Below the pieces are notes generated by a model. It made no database searches. It saw nothing but the letters and a program-made list of their open reading frames with translations, and was not told where the DNA came from. Shown here piece after piece: positions 54,725 through 64,000 of a stretch of 64,000 bases of DNA. The stretch covers positions 1-64,000 of IMG/VR virus record IMGVR_UViG_3300027896_000024; one strand, written 5' to 3'. The number at the start of each line of letters is the position of its first letter. The first letter of the stretch is position 1. The position numbers and the translations under genes are program-made. The DNA comes from a virus.

Positions 54725-56323
54725 ATGGAGGGAGATACGATTCAAGTGGGGGATGCAACAGTAGAGTCTACTGCGGCCCCGATCGAGATGTCGGTCGCCA
54801 CGCATCATCCGGAATACGACGAGATGTTGGATGAATGGAAAAAGATCAGGGATGTCCTCGAAGGTCAGTCCGCCGTAAAGGAAGCGGGCGAGGACTACTT
54901 GCCCATGCCCGATGGGCAGGATAAGGACGATTACAAGGCGTACAAAGAAAGGGCATTATTCTACGGTGCTGTAAAGCGTACGCTGAACGGCATGACGGGG
55001 ATGGTGTTCATGACTCCGCCTGAAATCGAGAACCAGCCCGAGGAGGATATAGTCCAGCTGATCCTGGACGACATCACGTTCACGGGCGTACCGATGTACG
55101 GGTTCGCAAAGTCAGCGTTCAAGGAAGTGATGGGCATGGGGCGTGTGGGTATCTGGGTGGACATGCCACAGGCAGGCAGTCCCGAGATGCGGCCTTATAT
55201 GGTCATGTACGAAACGGAGAACATCATCAACTGGCGCCGTAAACGAATCAACGGCAAGATGGTCACGACTCTTGTAGTGCTCACGGAAACGTACGAAGAG
55301 CCGTACGAAGAGGACCCGTTTCTCATGAACACCGATTTCCAGTTCCGCGTTCTGTCCCTGGATCAGCCACAGGATGCGGAGGGCAATCCGATCCTGAACG
55401 TGCCGCTGCAGTATACCGTGCGGGTGTATCGTCCGCTGGTGGATGAAAGCACCAAGAAGTCATCGGGCTATCAGTTGTGGGAAGGGCCGATAGTCCCGAC
55501 ACGAAACGGGACGCCTTTGGAGTTCATCCCGTTCGTAATGGTGGGCCCGGATTCGATTACGTTCGATATTCAGTCCAGCCCCATGTTGGACATGGTGGAC
55601 GTAGTCCTGAGTCACTATCAAAACAGTGCAGACCTTGAGAACGCGAGACACTGGTGCGGCCTGCCACAGCCGTACGCGGTGGGCTTTCCCGACCGAGCAG
55701 AGTACAAGATCGGCGGGAACGAGATCTGGGTGTCCACGGATGCCAGCGCGAAGGCAGGGTTCATGGAGTTGACGGGCCAGTCGATGGCTGAACTGCGCTT
55801 AGCCCTGGAAGAGAAGGAAGCGAAGTTAGCCGTGCTGGGTATGCGGTTACTTGAATCCCAAAAGAAAGCGGCCGAACAGCCCGAAGCGTTGCGCCTGAGA
55901 ATGTTGGGTGATTCGAGTGTCCTGCAATCGGTCGCCAGAACGGTGGGCCAGGGAATCACACTAGCTTTGCAATGGGCGTTGCAGTGGGCGATACCGGCAT
56001 CGGCAGCAGATACCATGGTGACATTGAATCAGGATTACGGCGATGAGTCGATGAATGCTCAAGACTTTACGGCCCTGGTCACTATGTGGCAGTCGAACGG
56101 GATCAGCTACCGAACGCTGTATTCGAACTTGACCGCTGCAGGCATTGCGCGTGAGGGTGTTGACGCCGACGAGGAATTGGAAGAGATCCAGATCGAGCAG
56201 GAACAAGCACTTGCCAACGCACCTGTTGCTCCGGAAGAACAGCAGCCGCAGGGGACGGGCGAACTGGGACCTGTTGACACGAATATCGAAATGGATACTG
56301 CAGCAGGTAGCGAGGAGATCTAA
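54725..56323 (+). CDS. Portal protein (DUF4055 family)
   Basis: 532 aa from ATG 54725 (AAAGGAGCAGT). The opening pattern EYDEMLDEWKKIRDVLEGQ, YLPMPDGQDKDDYKAYKERA and RTLNGMTGMVFMTPPEI is the DUF4055 portal family. The middle has YETENIINWR and a helical stem region rich in Ala/Glu; the end is acidic/Gln-rich. It forms the head vertex ring through which TerL packages DNA. Confidence 0.88.
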   Translation: MEGDTIQVGDATVESTAAPIEMSVATHHPEYDEMLDEWKKIRDVLEGQSAVKEAGEDYLPMPDGQDKDDYKAYKERALFYGAVKRTLNGMTGMVFMTPPEIENQPEEDIVQLILDDITFTGVPMYGFAKSAFKEVMGMGRVGIWVDMPQAGSPEMRPYMVMYETENIINWRRKRINGKMVTTLVVLTETYEEPYEEDPFLMNTDFQFRVLSLDQPQDAEGNPILNVPLQYTVRVYRPLVDESTKKSSGYQLWEGPIVPTRNGTPLEFIPFVMVGPDSITFDIQSSPMLDMVDVVLSHYQNSADLENARHWCGLPQPYAVGFPDRAEYKIGGNEIWVSTDASAKAGFMELTGQSMAELRLALEEKEAKLAVLGMRLLESQKKAAEQPEALRLRMLGDSSVLQSVARTVGQGITLALQWALQWAIPASAADTMVTLNQDYGDESMNAQDFTALVTMWQSNGISYRTLYSNLTAAGIAREGVDADEELEEIQIEQEQALANAPVAPEEQQPQGTGELGPVDTNIEMDTAAGSEEI

Positions 56324-56325
56324 TC

Positions 56326-59300
56326 GTGCCGAAAGAACCTATGTGGAAAACCCTGCAGCGGATTGCTGACAGGGCAGCACCGAAAATGCAGCAAGCGTTT
56401 CTCAAAGCAGCAGCGTCTGCCCAGACCAAAACCAAAATGACTGCGTTAACGGACGCGATCCGTAAAGGGGATTTCGCAAAGGCATGGCAGGCACTGGACT
56501 GGGAGCGTACTGTAAATGCGGAACTAACACCCGAACTGCAACAGGCGCTCCTGGGTATTGTCAAGACTGCGGGCATCGAGACTATGACGGACTTGATACA
56601 AGGGACACCGTCATTTGAATTGATGGAAGCCCCGCAGTCAGTTTACGACTATGTAAACAAGCGGACAGGCGAGTTGATAACGAACATCAATCGGGATACG
56701 TTGATGGGTGTTCGAGACGCCGTGCGGGAGGCATTCTTGATGGGTAAGGGTCTGCCCGCACGGCAAATATTCACAACACTGGAAAACGCTGCGAATATCA
56801 AGGAGTCCCTGGGCCTGAACGCGAAGCAGATGAAAGCGCTCAATAAATACAGGGCTACTCTAAAACAACAGGGCGTCAGTCAACAGGCGTACCAGAAAAT
56901 GACGGATCGTTACAAGACGACCCTGTTGAAGCAGCGTGCTAACACAATTGCCCGGACAGAAACCATACAGGCAGCGTGCGAAGGACAGCGCCAGATCTGG
57001 GAACAAGCAGCGGACGATGGTTCGATTGATGCGAAGCGCTGGGAGGTGGAATGGCTTGTTACTCCCGATGACATCACATGCAAACATTGTATGACCATGC
57101 GGAACAAGCGCCGGCCTATCAAGGGCGTGTACACAGCCGGATTTTTTGCGGGTAAGAAAGGACCTGCTGCGCATCCGAACTGCCGTTGCAGTGAGCGTCT
57201 GGTGGCAAAAAAGGGAATCAAGTTCCCGATGCAGGGCGCACCTGTCATGAACCAAGCTGCGGCCGAAGAGGCGTATGCTGCAGCGAGTGCAGGTGGAACG
57301 GAAATGACCACGCCAATGTACAACGAAGAGGAAATGGCAATCCGGTCCGCCTACGAATACGAAACCGCTTCCGAACTAGGGCTCGCAACACCCGAAGGTG
57401 GATGGCAGTCCCTGGATGTTTCCACGTTTGCGCAGACTCCCGATAGTGTTAATTTGGCATTTACGCAGACCAAGCTCCAGTTATCGAAAACCCGCAGGGA
57501 TCTTCGCAAGATCGATAAAGCGATGAAGGCCGATCCTACGAACTACACGCTCAAGGGACAATGGGCGGACCTGTCAGTCAAGAAAGTCCAGCTGCTCAAG
57601 GAATTCAATCAATACAAGCAGAAGTATCCGGGCGTGAAGCTACTGAGTTCACAGGAAGCCAAGGCCGTAGCGAACAAGTTAATCTCGCCGGAAGCGGAAG
57701 CCAAGTTAGCTGCGATGGCGCCTCCGGGTTATGGCATCAAGGGGCAGCCTGTTATCGCACCAGCCGCACCAACGCCGGCCGCTGTCACGCAAGTGCCCGA
57801 TAAGCCCACGATGCTACCGAACACACCGAAGGAGGGCATGTTTGAGGCGAACAAGTCAGTGACCTGGGCGAAAGGGGATTCACAGGGCGCGGGTTATGTG
57901 CTCAATGGAACGAACCTGCAAGAAGAGCAGTATGGTTTCTGGAAACAGGAATCTGATGTTGATTTAATAGGAGAACCGAAAGTTCCGCCGGTTACGAAAC
58001 AGGGTCAGAAAGTATCCACAGGGGCAGTTGTAGTGGAGCCTGATGGACGTATTTGGGTAGTGGAACCAACAGGGCATTATGGTGGATATGAAAACACGTT
58101 CCCGAAAGGTGGGTGGACTGATAAGAACTTGTCCTTGCAGCAGAACGCGATGAAGGAAGTATTCGAGGAGTTGGGAATTAAGATCAAGATCACTGGTTAT
58201 TTGGGTGATTTCGAGGGTCAGACATCGAACACCCGTTATTACCTTGCGCAACGTACAGGAGGGGCGCCATGGGTACCAGGCAAGGAAAGTCAAGCCGTTA
58301 AACTCATGACTGTAGACGATGCTCAGGGTGCCTTGAACGTAAAGCGCGATCAGGACATACTGGCCAAGGTAAAAACAATCATGGGCAAGGGTGAAGTGTA
58401 CACGATTCCACCGAAACCACAGTCCATGACTCCGGAGGATTATCTGTACACGAAGAACCAGGTGGAAATGCTGAACAGGGATTTAGCTAATCGTGAGTTG
58501 ACCCTGGAAGCGAAAGCTACGGCACTTCACGATTTGGAACACTATCAAAAAGAAATAGCGGGTTACGCTGCGAAGGATGCTGAGGCTGCTGCAAAAACAA
58601 TCGCCGAAGCTCAGGTCCAGACACAGGAAGCGATTGCCAAAACGTTAGCGCAACAGGCAGCGGTTGCAGTCCCGACCCCGTCAATTATTCCTGCGAAGAT
58701 AGGGCCGCCAGTACAGGGCACAGTAAACCTGCCTTCGTACATCGAGGGCTCGGGCAAGATCAGTCCGGGGCAGATACTCAAGGCAAAGAAAGCACTCGCG
58801 GGAAAGACCGTGACGTTGAAGCCGTTTGTACAGGACGTCATCAAGCCAGGGATGTCTATTGCGCAGGCAGAAAAAACGGCATCATTATCCCGCAGAGGAA
58901 TCAGGAAATTCAATAAGGAGCTGTCTATTCTGGAACACGCTGGGATGGACGTGACCGAAGGCAAGATCGTCCTGAAAGAGATGAAGATATTCCACCAGGA
59001 ATTGTTGAAGCAACTGAAAACCTATTCCGCGACGAACGGCAACGTAGTGGGCATGTTGAAGCCTCCAGGACTTCCGTCTATAGTTAAGATATCAGGTATC
59101 CCGAAATCAGTGCCGACCCAAGTATACAGTGCGCCTGTCGCGAAGACTCCGTTGTATGCGACCAAAGTATCGGTAGCACCGGGCGAACAGCTACAAGCCG
59201 AGAAGATGGTGAAAATCGGAGGGCAGAAAGGCAGTAACCCTGGTGGATCATATCGAGATAACCAGGGTCAGGAATGGTACATCAAGCAACCGAAGTCCGA

Positions 59301-62300
59301 GAGCCATGCGAAGAACGAAGTGTTAGCCGGCAAGCTATACGAACTCGCGGGCGTCGACGTTCCACAAATGGAACTAGCCCAGATAAACGGAGTAACGGGT
59401 GTAGCGTCCCGTATGGTGGCGGGTGTCAGCCAAGTGGGCGCTGCTGAAATCGGCAAGCTAGTCGGAACCTATGAGGGATTTGCCACAGATGCCTGGTTAG
59501 CGAACTGGGATGTAGTGGGCTTAGGTTACGATAACCTATTAGCCAAAGCGGGCCAAGCAATTCGCGTTGATACAGGCGGGTCGTTACTATACCGGGCGCA
59601 GGGTACTCTCAAGGGCAGCGCGTTTACGAGTGACGTAAAGGAATTGGAATCGTTGCGGAATTCCTACAAGAACGCGCAATCAGCCAAGGTATTTGAGAAC
59701 ATGACCAAGGAGAAGCTGGTTGCGTCCATGGAGAAGGTCGCAAACATAGTCCGAACTGACATCGAAAAAATGGTCATGCTGTATGGTCCTGGGACGGCTG
59801 CTGAACGCGGGGAGTTAGCGAACAAGCTGTTGAGCCGGCAAACCGACATCAGGAAAAAGATGGACGTCCTGAAGCAGGAAATAGCGGACGAACAGAGGAT
59901 GGCAGCAATCCCGAAAACTCCAATGATGCCGAACCCGCTAAAGACCAAGATGTATTCGAGCCGGCAGCAGTTCTTGAATACCTTGCCCCGTAATGAGGCC
60001 GACTCTCTGGTTAGCTTTATTAAGGACTTCACGGGATCGGGATATACCACGATCAGAGAGTTTCAGAAGTATCGCGATAAGGTCATGCAGCAGTGGGAAA
60101 AGTACTACGACCGAAGTCACGCGACTCGTATGGCGGCTGAGTACGACAAGAACATTTCGAACTATACGAAGATGATTAACTCGACCAAGACTCACGAGGG
60201 CCAAGTATGGCGCGGTCTGCGTAGTGTTCAGAAGTCTGCGGCGAAAGCGAACTACCGTGAGGGCCAGACTATTGAATGGACCCAGTTGACATCGTCCTCG
60301 ACATCGGAATCAAAAGCGCAAGGATTCGGCGATCACGTCCTGTTCCGCATCCAGACCAAGAACAACGGCCAGTTCATCGGGGACATATCATACTATGGGC
60401 GTGAGCAGGAAGTGATGCTGCGGAATAACACGAAGTATCGAGTTATGAAAGTCACGGATGGATACCAGGGCAAATGGTTGTTGATTGACTTACAGGAAGC
60501 AAACGATCTTGAACAAGCCTCGTACAGGTACCTGGTGTCGAAGACGGGTAAACAGGCACTGTCTGAGTTAGCGCAGACCGAATTGCTATTAAAACAGGAT
60601 TTGCAGGATGCAATGTACGCGGGTCAGTTTTCCAAGGCAGCTTCTATACGTAACCAGTTGGGCTCGATCAAGATTCAACGGCGTCAGATTGCGAATATGG
60701 AAAGTACCCGGACTATTGTTGACGAGGCACCTAAGTTAATCAAAACGGAGGTCAGTCTTAAGGGTGTCCCGAAGAGGGTAATAAAGGACTACGATGAGAA
60801 CGTACAACGCTTCAAGACAGCGGAAAAGGATTATCTCAAGTTGAAGGCCAAGTACGACCAGTTCAAGGGATGGGATGTAAAAGAGGACATGCAAATGGCG
60901 CGGGAGCGCATGCAGTATACTCGCAGGGATATTCAAACCGCAGAGGCGGATTATCCTGAACTTAGGAGTTACGGTGCTGCTAGACTCGCGGCAAAGAAAC
61001 CAGTAGTCGGGCCTAAAATAGTCAGCACCGCGCCTGCGGTTCCTGTACCTATAAACAAACCAGTACCAGGTGTAGTGGACTTTATGAACAAGATGCCGTC
61101 CGATCACGCAACCAGCTTCAAGAAATTCATGCAGGAGTATACGGCACAGTCATTTAAACAGTACAGGGAATTCCAGGTAAACCCTGGGCCACAGTTGAAA
61201 GCCTGGACTAAGGTATTCGGGGCGGAGAAGGCCCAGCAACTGGAACTTGAGATGCGTCGTAATTTCGAGTATCTCGATCAAGCCTTCCAAAAGGTGAAGC
61301 TAACACCTGGTGAGTTGTGGCGGGGAATATCAACACCGTTTAGCAAGGTCAAGGATGTCTATACCGAGGGCAACGTAGTTCGGTGGGACCAGATAACGTC
61401 AACGTCCGCCAAGGAAGGTGAGGCGTCCGTATTTATTGAGAATTCCCAGGGCAATGATACCGGATTTCTGTTCAAGATAAAAACTCACACCGGTGGCCTG
61501 GATGTAAACAAGGTCAGCCTCAGCAAAGGGCAGCAGGAGTTTTTATTGCCTCAGGGATTGAGCTTCCGTGTAACCAGGGTGACCCGAGAAGAGGGCATTA
61601 CTACTGTAGAGCTGGAGGAGACTTCGGCGTCTGTATCCGCCAGCGTAGTCAAACAACTAAAACCGACCACGCATCCTGGAGTTAAGGTAGTACCTGCTAA
61701 GAAGGTTCCGAAGGAATATAAGGAACTTGCGGGTTACGCCAAGAATGAGGTGTCCGGCCGCGAGGTTTCCGTCGGTGTCCAGAAACCAACAGAACTAGCC
61801 AAGCTACCAAAGGCAGAGGGTCCCAGTACAGTGAGGCCGGCAGTATTGAAGTCGGACTGGAAGGACACAGCTACACTGGCAAAGGCAAAAGAACAGACTG
61901 CCTCGATGTTCCCGAAAATGGAGTTAAATATTGAGGGCATGGAAACACACGTAGCCAACAAGGTTATGAAACAGATGTCGTCGATCAGTAACGATATTCC
62001 CGAACTCAAGCAATTCGTTAAAGGGATGTCGAATGGTTGGCCGCCACCGGCGGGAGTAAAGCAAACGGCAATGTGCGCCGCAGGCCCTGGTGGGGAGATT
62101 TGGGTGAATCCCCGGGTATTCAATTCGATACAGGGAGAAAAGGAAATCAAAGTAGCGGCCCAGAATAATTGGTCTGTTGCTAGGAACCAACAAGAAGCAA
62201 TCACGCATGAGGTAGGGCACCTAGTAGCGGATATGCTATCGAGGGACCCGTCGATGCGTGCAGCACTTGAGGAATTCATGAACACAGCTCCTGGACGATC

Positions 62301-62442
62301 GAAGTTATCGATGTACGCGGTTTGGGACAAGAAAGAGGCATTCGCAGAGGGCTTTGTACGGATGTACCAAGGCGGAAACGGACCGTATGAAAAAGCGCTG
62401 AAGCGGTTTCTATCAAAAGCGACAGGGAGAAAGTTTATATGA
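56326..62442 (+). CDS. Giant MuF head protein with Nudix, kinase-like, two ART-like and metallopeptidase domains
   Basis: 2038 aa, GTG start. In order: MuF-type head morphogenesis domain (residues ~90-300; ARTETIQAACEGQRQ, CKHC, AHPNCRC). Nudix-like domain (~565-670; GGWTDKN ... MKEVFEELGI, catalytic Glu kept but the first box Glu and the Arg replaced). HipA/PI-kinase-like fold (~955-1140; YIKQPKSE, NWDVVGLGYDN, IRVDTGG). ADP-ribosyltransferase-like domain 1 (~1200-1395; VWRG, TSSSTSE, REQEVML with E-x-E). ART-like domain 2 (~1585-1765; LWRG, ITSTSAKE, GQQEFLL with Q-x-E). A C-terminal zinc-peptidase-like end with HEVGH at 1961-1965. Probably a virion protein injected with the DNA. Confidence 0.85.
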   Translation: MPKEPMWKTLQRIADRAAPKMQQAFLKAAASAQTKTKMTALTDAIRKGDFAKAWQALDWERTVNAELTPELQQALLGIVKTAGIETMTDLIQGTPSFELMEAPQSVYDYVNKRTGELITNINRDTLMGVRDAVREAFLMGKGLPARQIFTTLENAANIKESLGLNAKQMKALNKYRATLKQQGVSQQAYQKMTDRYKTTLLKQRANTIARTETIQAACEGQRQIWEQAADDGSIDAKRWEVEWLVTPDDITCKHCMTMRNKRRPIKGVYTAGFFAGKKGPAAHPNCRCSERLVAKKGIKFPMQGAPVMNQAAAEEAYAAASAGGTEMTTPMYNEEEMAIRSAYEYETASELGLATPEGGWQSLDVSTFAQTPDSVNLAFTQTKLQLSKTRRDLRKIDKAMKADPTNYTLKGQWADLSVKKVQLLKEFNQYKQKYPGVKLLSSQEAKAVANKLISPEAEAKLAAMAPPGYGIKGQPVIAPAAPTPAAVTQVPDKPTMLPNTPKEGMFEANKSVTWAKGDSQGAGYVLNGTNLQEEQYGFWKQESDVDLIGEPKVPPVTKQGQKVSTGAVVVEPDGRIWVVEPTGHYGGYENTFPKGGWTDKNLSLQQNAMKEVFEELGIKIKITGYLGDFEGQTSNTRYYLAQRTGGAPWVPGKESQAVKLMTVDDAQGALNVKRDQDILAKVKTIMGKGEVYTIPPKPQSMTPEDYLYTKNQVEMLNRDLANRELTLEAKATALHDLEHYQKEIAGYAAKDAEAAAKTIAEAQVQTQEAIAKTLAQQAAVAVPTPSIIPAKIGPPVQGTVNLPSYIEGSGKISPGQILKAKKALAGKTVTLKPFVQDVIKPGMSIAQAEKTASLSRRGIRKFNKELSILEHAGMDVTEGKIVLKEMKIFHQELLKQLKTYSATNGNVVGMLKPPGLPSIVKISGIPKSVPTQVYSAPVAKTPLYATKVSVAPGEQLQAEKMVKIGGQKGSNPGGSYRDNQGQEWYIKQPKSESHAKNEVLAGKLYELAGVDVPQMELAQINGVTGVASRMVAGVSQVGAAEIGKLVGTYEGFATDAWLANWDVVGLGYDNLLAKAGQAIRVDTGGSLLYRAQGTLKGSAFTSDVKELESLRNSYKNAQSAKVFENMTKEKLVASMEKVANIVRTDIEKMVMLYGPGTAAERGELANKLLSRQTDIRKKMDVLKQEIADEQRMAAIPKTPMMPNPLKTKMYSSRQQFLNTLPRNEADSLVSFIKDFTGSGYTTIREFQKYRDKVMQQWEKYYDRSHATRMAAEYDKNISNYTKMINSTKTHEGQVWRGLRSVQKSAAKANYREGQTIEWTQLTSSSTSESKAQGFGDHVLFRIQTKNNGQFIGDISYYGREQEVMLRNNTKYRVMKVTDGYQGKWLLIDLQEANDLEQASYRYLVSKTGKQALSELAQTELLLKQDLQDAMYAGQFSKAASIRNQLGSIKIQRRQIANMESTRTIVDEAPKLIKTEVSLKGVPKRVIKDYDENVQRFKTAEKDYLKLKAKYDQFKGWDVKEDMQMARERMQYTRRDIQTAEADYPELRSYGAARLAAKKPVVGPKIVSTAPAVPVPINKPVPGVVDFMNKMPSDHATSFKKFMQEYTAQSFKQYREFQVNPGPQLKAWTKVFGAEKAQQLELEMRRNFEYLDQAFQKVKLTPGELWRGISTPFSKVKDVYTEGNVVRWDQITSTSAKEGEASVFIENSQGNDTGFLFKIKTHTGGLDVNKVSLSKGQQEFLLPQGLSFRVTRVTREEGITTVELEETSASVSASVVKQLKPTTHPGVKVVPAKKVPKEYKELAGYAKNEVSGREVSVGVQKPTELAKLPKAEGPSTVRPAVLKSDWKDTATLAKAKEQTASMFPKMELNIEGMETHVANKVMKQMSSISNDIPELKQFVKGMSNGWPPPAGVKQTAMCAAGPGGEIWVNPRVFNSIQGEKEIKVAAQNNWSVARNQQEAITHEVGHLVADMLSRDPSMRAALEEFMNTAPGRSKLSMYAVWDKKEAFAEGFVRMYQGGNGPYEKALKRFLSKATGRKFI

Positions 62443-62657
62443 CGCAGATGGTTATGCCGATGTGTGCGGTTTGTCAACACGTGAACGCAGCTGGCGAGCA
62501 GTTGACTTGCAAGGCGTTTCCTGAGGGAATTCCGTACGATATATTGTCGAGTGAATTCGATCACAGAAAACCTTATGCCAACGATCATGGCGTACGCTTT
62601 ACTATGAAGCCGGGAAGGACTTATAATTTCCCTATATACCCGACTCCGGTTGAGTAG
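62439..62657 (+). CDS. Small conserved-type protein with C-x2-C
   Basis: 72 aa. MCAVCQHVNAAGEQLTCKAFPEGIPYDI and FDHRKPYANDHGVRF resemble a small family common in phages next to MuF genes (C-x2-C ... C-x-A-FP-x-GIP-x-x-I ... H-x-x-P-x-x-x-D-x-G-x-x-F). Zinc binding likely; function unknown. Confidence 0.6.
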   Translation: MTQMVMPMCAVCQHVNAAGEQLTCKAFPEGIPYDILSSEFDHRKPYANDHGVRFTMKPGRTYNFPIYPTPVE

Positions 62658-62667
62658 AGAGGATTAT

Positions 62668-62868
62668 ATGTCAGCGATAACTCGGAAGGACATCGCAGCT
62701 GCCTTTGATAAAGGTCATTTGAGGGCGACCGAACTTAGCTATCCTTTGGACTGGTACCAGCTCCAAGATGGCATCATAGTTGTGGTGCCCAAGAATCCGC
62801 CTGATTTCAAGTTTTGCGACGACCCGGTTGCCGAGCGAGCCTGGTGGGACCGCTGGACTAAGGAATAA
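62668..62868 (+). CDS. Small hypothetical protein
   Basis: 66 aa from ATG 62668 after GAGAGGATTAT. Ends in an aromatic/acidic stretch (ERAWWDRWTKE). Unknown. Confidence 0.5.
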   Translation: MSAITRKDIAAAFDKGHLRATELSYPLDWYQLQDGIIVVVPKNPPDFKFCDDPVAERAWWDRWTKE

Positions 62869-63003
62869 CCGGGGAGGGACCTGCAGTAAAACCACGAAAA
62901 TCTGCGGTTAGGGCCTGGAGGCAGGGTTTTTCGCCACCGGGACCGTACAATATACCTGTTAGCCATCATAATTCGGCCTAGGGCTCATTATCAGAGGGGT
63001 ATT

Positions 63004-63633
63004 ATGGCAGTCCAGTTTGAAGGAGTAGTAGCAATTCCGACCAGAGGAGCCGTATTGACGGATGTCATGCAAGGGGTAGTCCAGAACATGGTAAATCGCA
63101 TGGTATGTAGCGGCAAGTTTTGGACTATGCGGACGACTACGAAGGACCCGATTCCGGACGCACAGAACAATGTCACCCGGGAATCACTTTTAGTAAATCC
63201 AGATATGATTTGGTACGTCGAGGAGGACACAGTACCGGCACCGGGAGTGCTTGGGAACATGATTCGAATGTGTACCGATGTGGTTGTAGCGGATTATAAC
63301 TTGGAGAAAGGAGAAAAGGCAGTTCATTATCGGGACGGGAAGTTACTATTCGGCGGGCTGGGTTGTATGTTAATCCGGCGTCGAGTTCTTGAACTAATCG
63401 GAGATCCCTGGTTCAGTGTCAAGGCGTATACGATCGTTCCCGATGGTACGTTTGCGAAACAGGGATTCACACCGAAGTATGGTGGACAAGATATATCACT
63501 TTTTGCCAAGCTACAGAAACTGGGTATCAAGGCTCAGTGCGTGACAGAGAGTTATAGGTGCAAGCACCTGCGGATTGACAAGCTGGGAGAACGCGGGACT
63601 AACAACGGACTTCATACGATCCGGGAGTTATAA
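63004..63633 (+). CDS. Glycosyltransferase-like protein (GT-A fold)
   Basis: 209 aa. IPTRG at the N-terminal strand, DPIPDAQN, then PDMIWYVEEDTVPAPGVL in the DXD position, VVVADYNLEKG, and GLGCMLIRRRVLEL are typical of GT2/GT-A nucleotide-sugar transferases. It may glycosylate virion proteins, DNA or host surface. A 135-nt gap with no gene precedes it. Confidence 0.65.
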   Translation: MAVQFEGVVAIPTRGAVLTDVMQGVVQNMVNRMVCSGKFWTMRTTTKDPIPDAQNNVTRESLLVNPDMIWYVEEDTVPAPGVLGNMIRMCTDVVVADYNLEKGEKAVHYRDGKLLFGGLGCMLIRRRVLELIGDPWFSVKAYTIVPDGTFAKQGFTPKYGGQDISLFAKLQKLGIKAQCVTESYRCKHLRIDKLGERGTNNGLHTIREL

Positions 63634-63905
63634 TGGGTAAGCTAATCGTTCTACAGACCGTCGAGAAGAAGCCAACAGTTGACGAAACGGAACCAGTGAA
63701 GGAGGTGATAGAGGTACTCGAAGAACTCATGGTCATGGCGCAGAAGGGTGAGCTACGCGGAATCGTAGGATTGGCATTGAACACTCGACAAACAGTAGGG
63801 CATATCATCGTGGGCGATATGGACGACAGGGTGTATACGATGGTGGGCGGGCTTGACATACTCAAGGACGAGATCAAGCTTATGTACCTGGAAGCGGAGG
63901 AGTAG
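63633..63905 (+). CDS. Hypothetical protein
   Basis: 90 aa; stop-start overlap with the glycosyltransferase (TAATG). Acidic, with a strand-helix layout (GIVGLALNTRQTVGHIIVGD). Unknown. Confidence 0.55.
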   Translation: MGKLIVLQTVEKKPTVDETEPVKEVIEVLEELMVMAQKGELRGIVGLALNTRQTVGHIIVGDMDDRVYTMVGGLDILKDEIKLMYLEAEE

Positions 63906-63907
63906 TG

Positions 63908-64000
63908 GTGCGGTTGTCTGTAATTATCCCGACTAGGTTACCAGCGTTGCCTATTGACAATGTAACGCTGAGGACTTTGGATAAACAGTACTGGAGGGAA
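63908..64000 (+). CDS. GT2-type glycosyltransferase, N-terminal fragment
   Basis: 31 residues to the window end from GTG 63908. LSVIIPTRLPALPI followed by a TLRTLDKQ helix is the typical GT2 N terminus (VIIPT-R). The rest lies outside the window. Confidence 0.5.
   Translation, partial: MRLSVIIPTRLPALPIDNVTLRTLDKQYWRE

Noticed and set aside
1-64000. Insertion sequences, integrase, retron or reverse transcriptase.
   Set aside because: I looked for transposase DDE blocks, tyrosine or serine recombinase motifs and a YXDD box and saw none.

Overview
The window is a 64 kb segment of a tailed double-stranded DNA phage genome (about 49% GC by eye). It contains phage-type terminase, portal and MuF genes, a lysis cassette and a self-contained replication module. 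I see no integrase, CI-like repressor or ribosomal protein genes, and no convincing tRNA. A spanin-like pair and a strong sigma70-type promoter suggest a Gram-negative host, probably proteobacterial. Phe at the PolA position equivalent to E. coli F762 is compatible with a lytic phage. The taxon itself cannot be read from the sequence. Almost every gene is on the + strand, with ATGA/TAATG-type overlaps; one small gene at 49570-49857 is on the - strand.

Layout: 1-5.0 kb holds tail or receptor-type structural genes, including four tandem paralogues in an A-B-A-B order. 5.1-9.1 kb holds a PAS-like protein, holin-like membrane proteins, a glucosaminidase endolysin, spanin-like genes, and a secreted FN3 + dockerin protein. 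9.2-16.5 kb is a run of small accessory genes ending in a DnaB-like helicase. 16.6-20.6 kb has a DnaG-like primase, a DnaX-like clamp loader and QueC. 20.7-30.9 kb is a single long transcription unit with a sigma70 promoter, a ~680-nt gene-free structured leader, and about 21 small genes. 30.9-49.5 kb has an SNF2 helicase, a sigma-like protein, QueD, QueE, FolE and a DpdA-like transglycosylase. It continues with a sliding clamp, a UDG-PolA fusion, an SSB-like protein, RecA, SbcD/SbcC, NADAR and MazG-like genes. 50.2-64 kb is the packaging/head module: TerS, a methyltransferase, TerL, a DUF4055 portal, a 2038-aa MuF multidomain protein and two glycosyltransferase-like genes.

The most striking system is the 20.7-30.9 kb unit. 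Fifteen copies of a compact RNA element sit between genes, ten of them starting inside the upstream UAG stop codon. All share GCA-GAGGG-[hairpin]-UAA-UGC-[hairpin with loop UCCCAAGU]. Both stems change sequence freely while keeping pairing. The L1 strands (GAGGG / UAA), the 3-bp P2, the L4 loop and a possible CCC/GGG pseudoknot match the twister self-cleaving ribozyme in a circularly permuted (closed-P1) form. If active, they would cut one ~10 kb transcript into mono- and bicistronic mRNAs, each with a 5' and a 3' hairpin. The first copy would also trim the 3' end of the large leader RNA.

Other systems that work together are: (i) a 7-deazaguanine pathway (FolE, QueD, QueE, QueC) with a DpdA-like transglycosylase, suggesting 7-deazaguanine in the phage DNA; (ii) an ADP-ribose theme, with two ART-like domains and a Nudix domain in the virion MuF protein plus a free NADAR protein; and (iii) a complete replication/recombination set.
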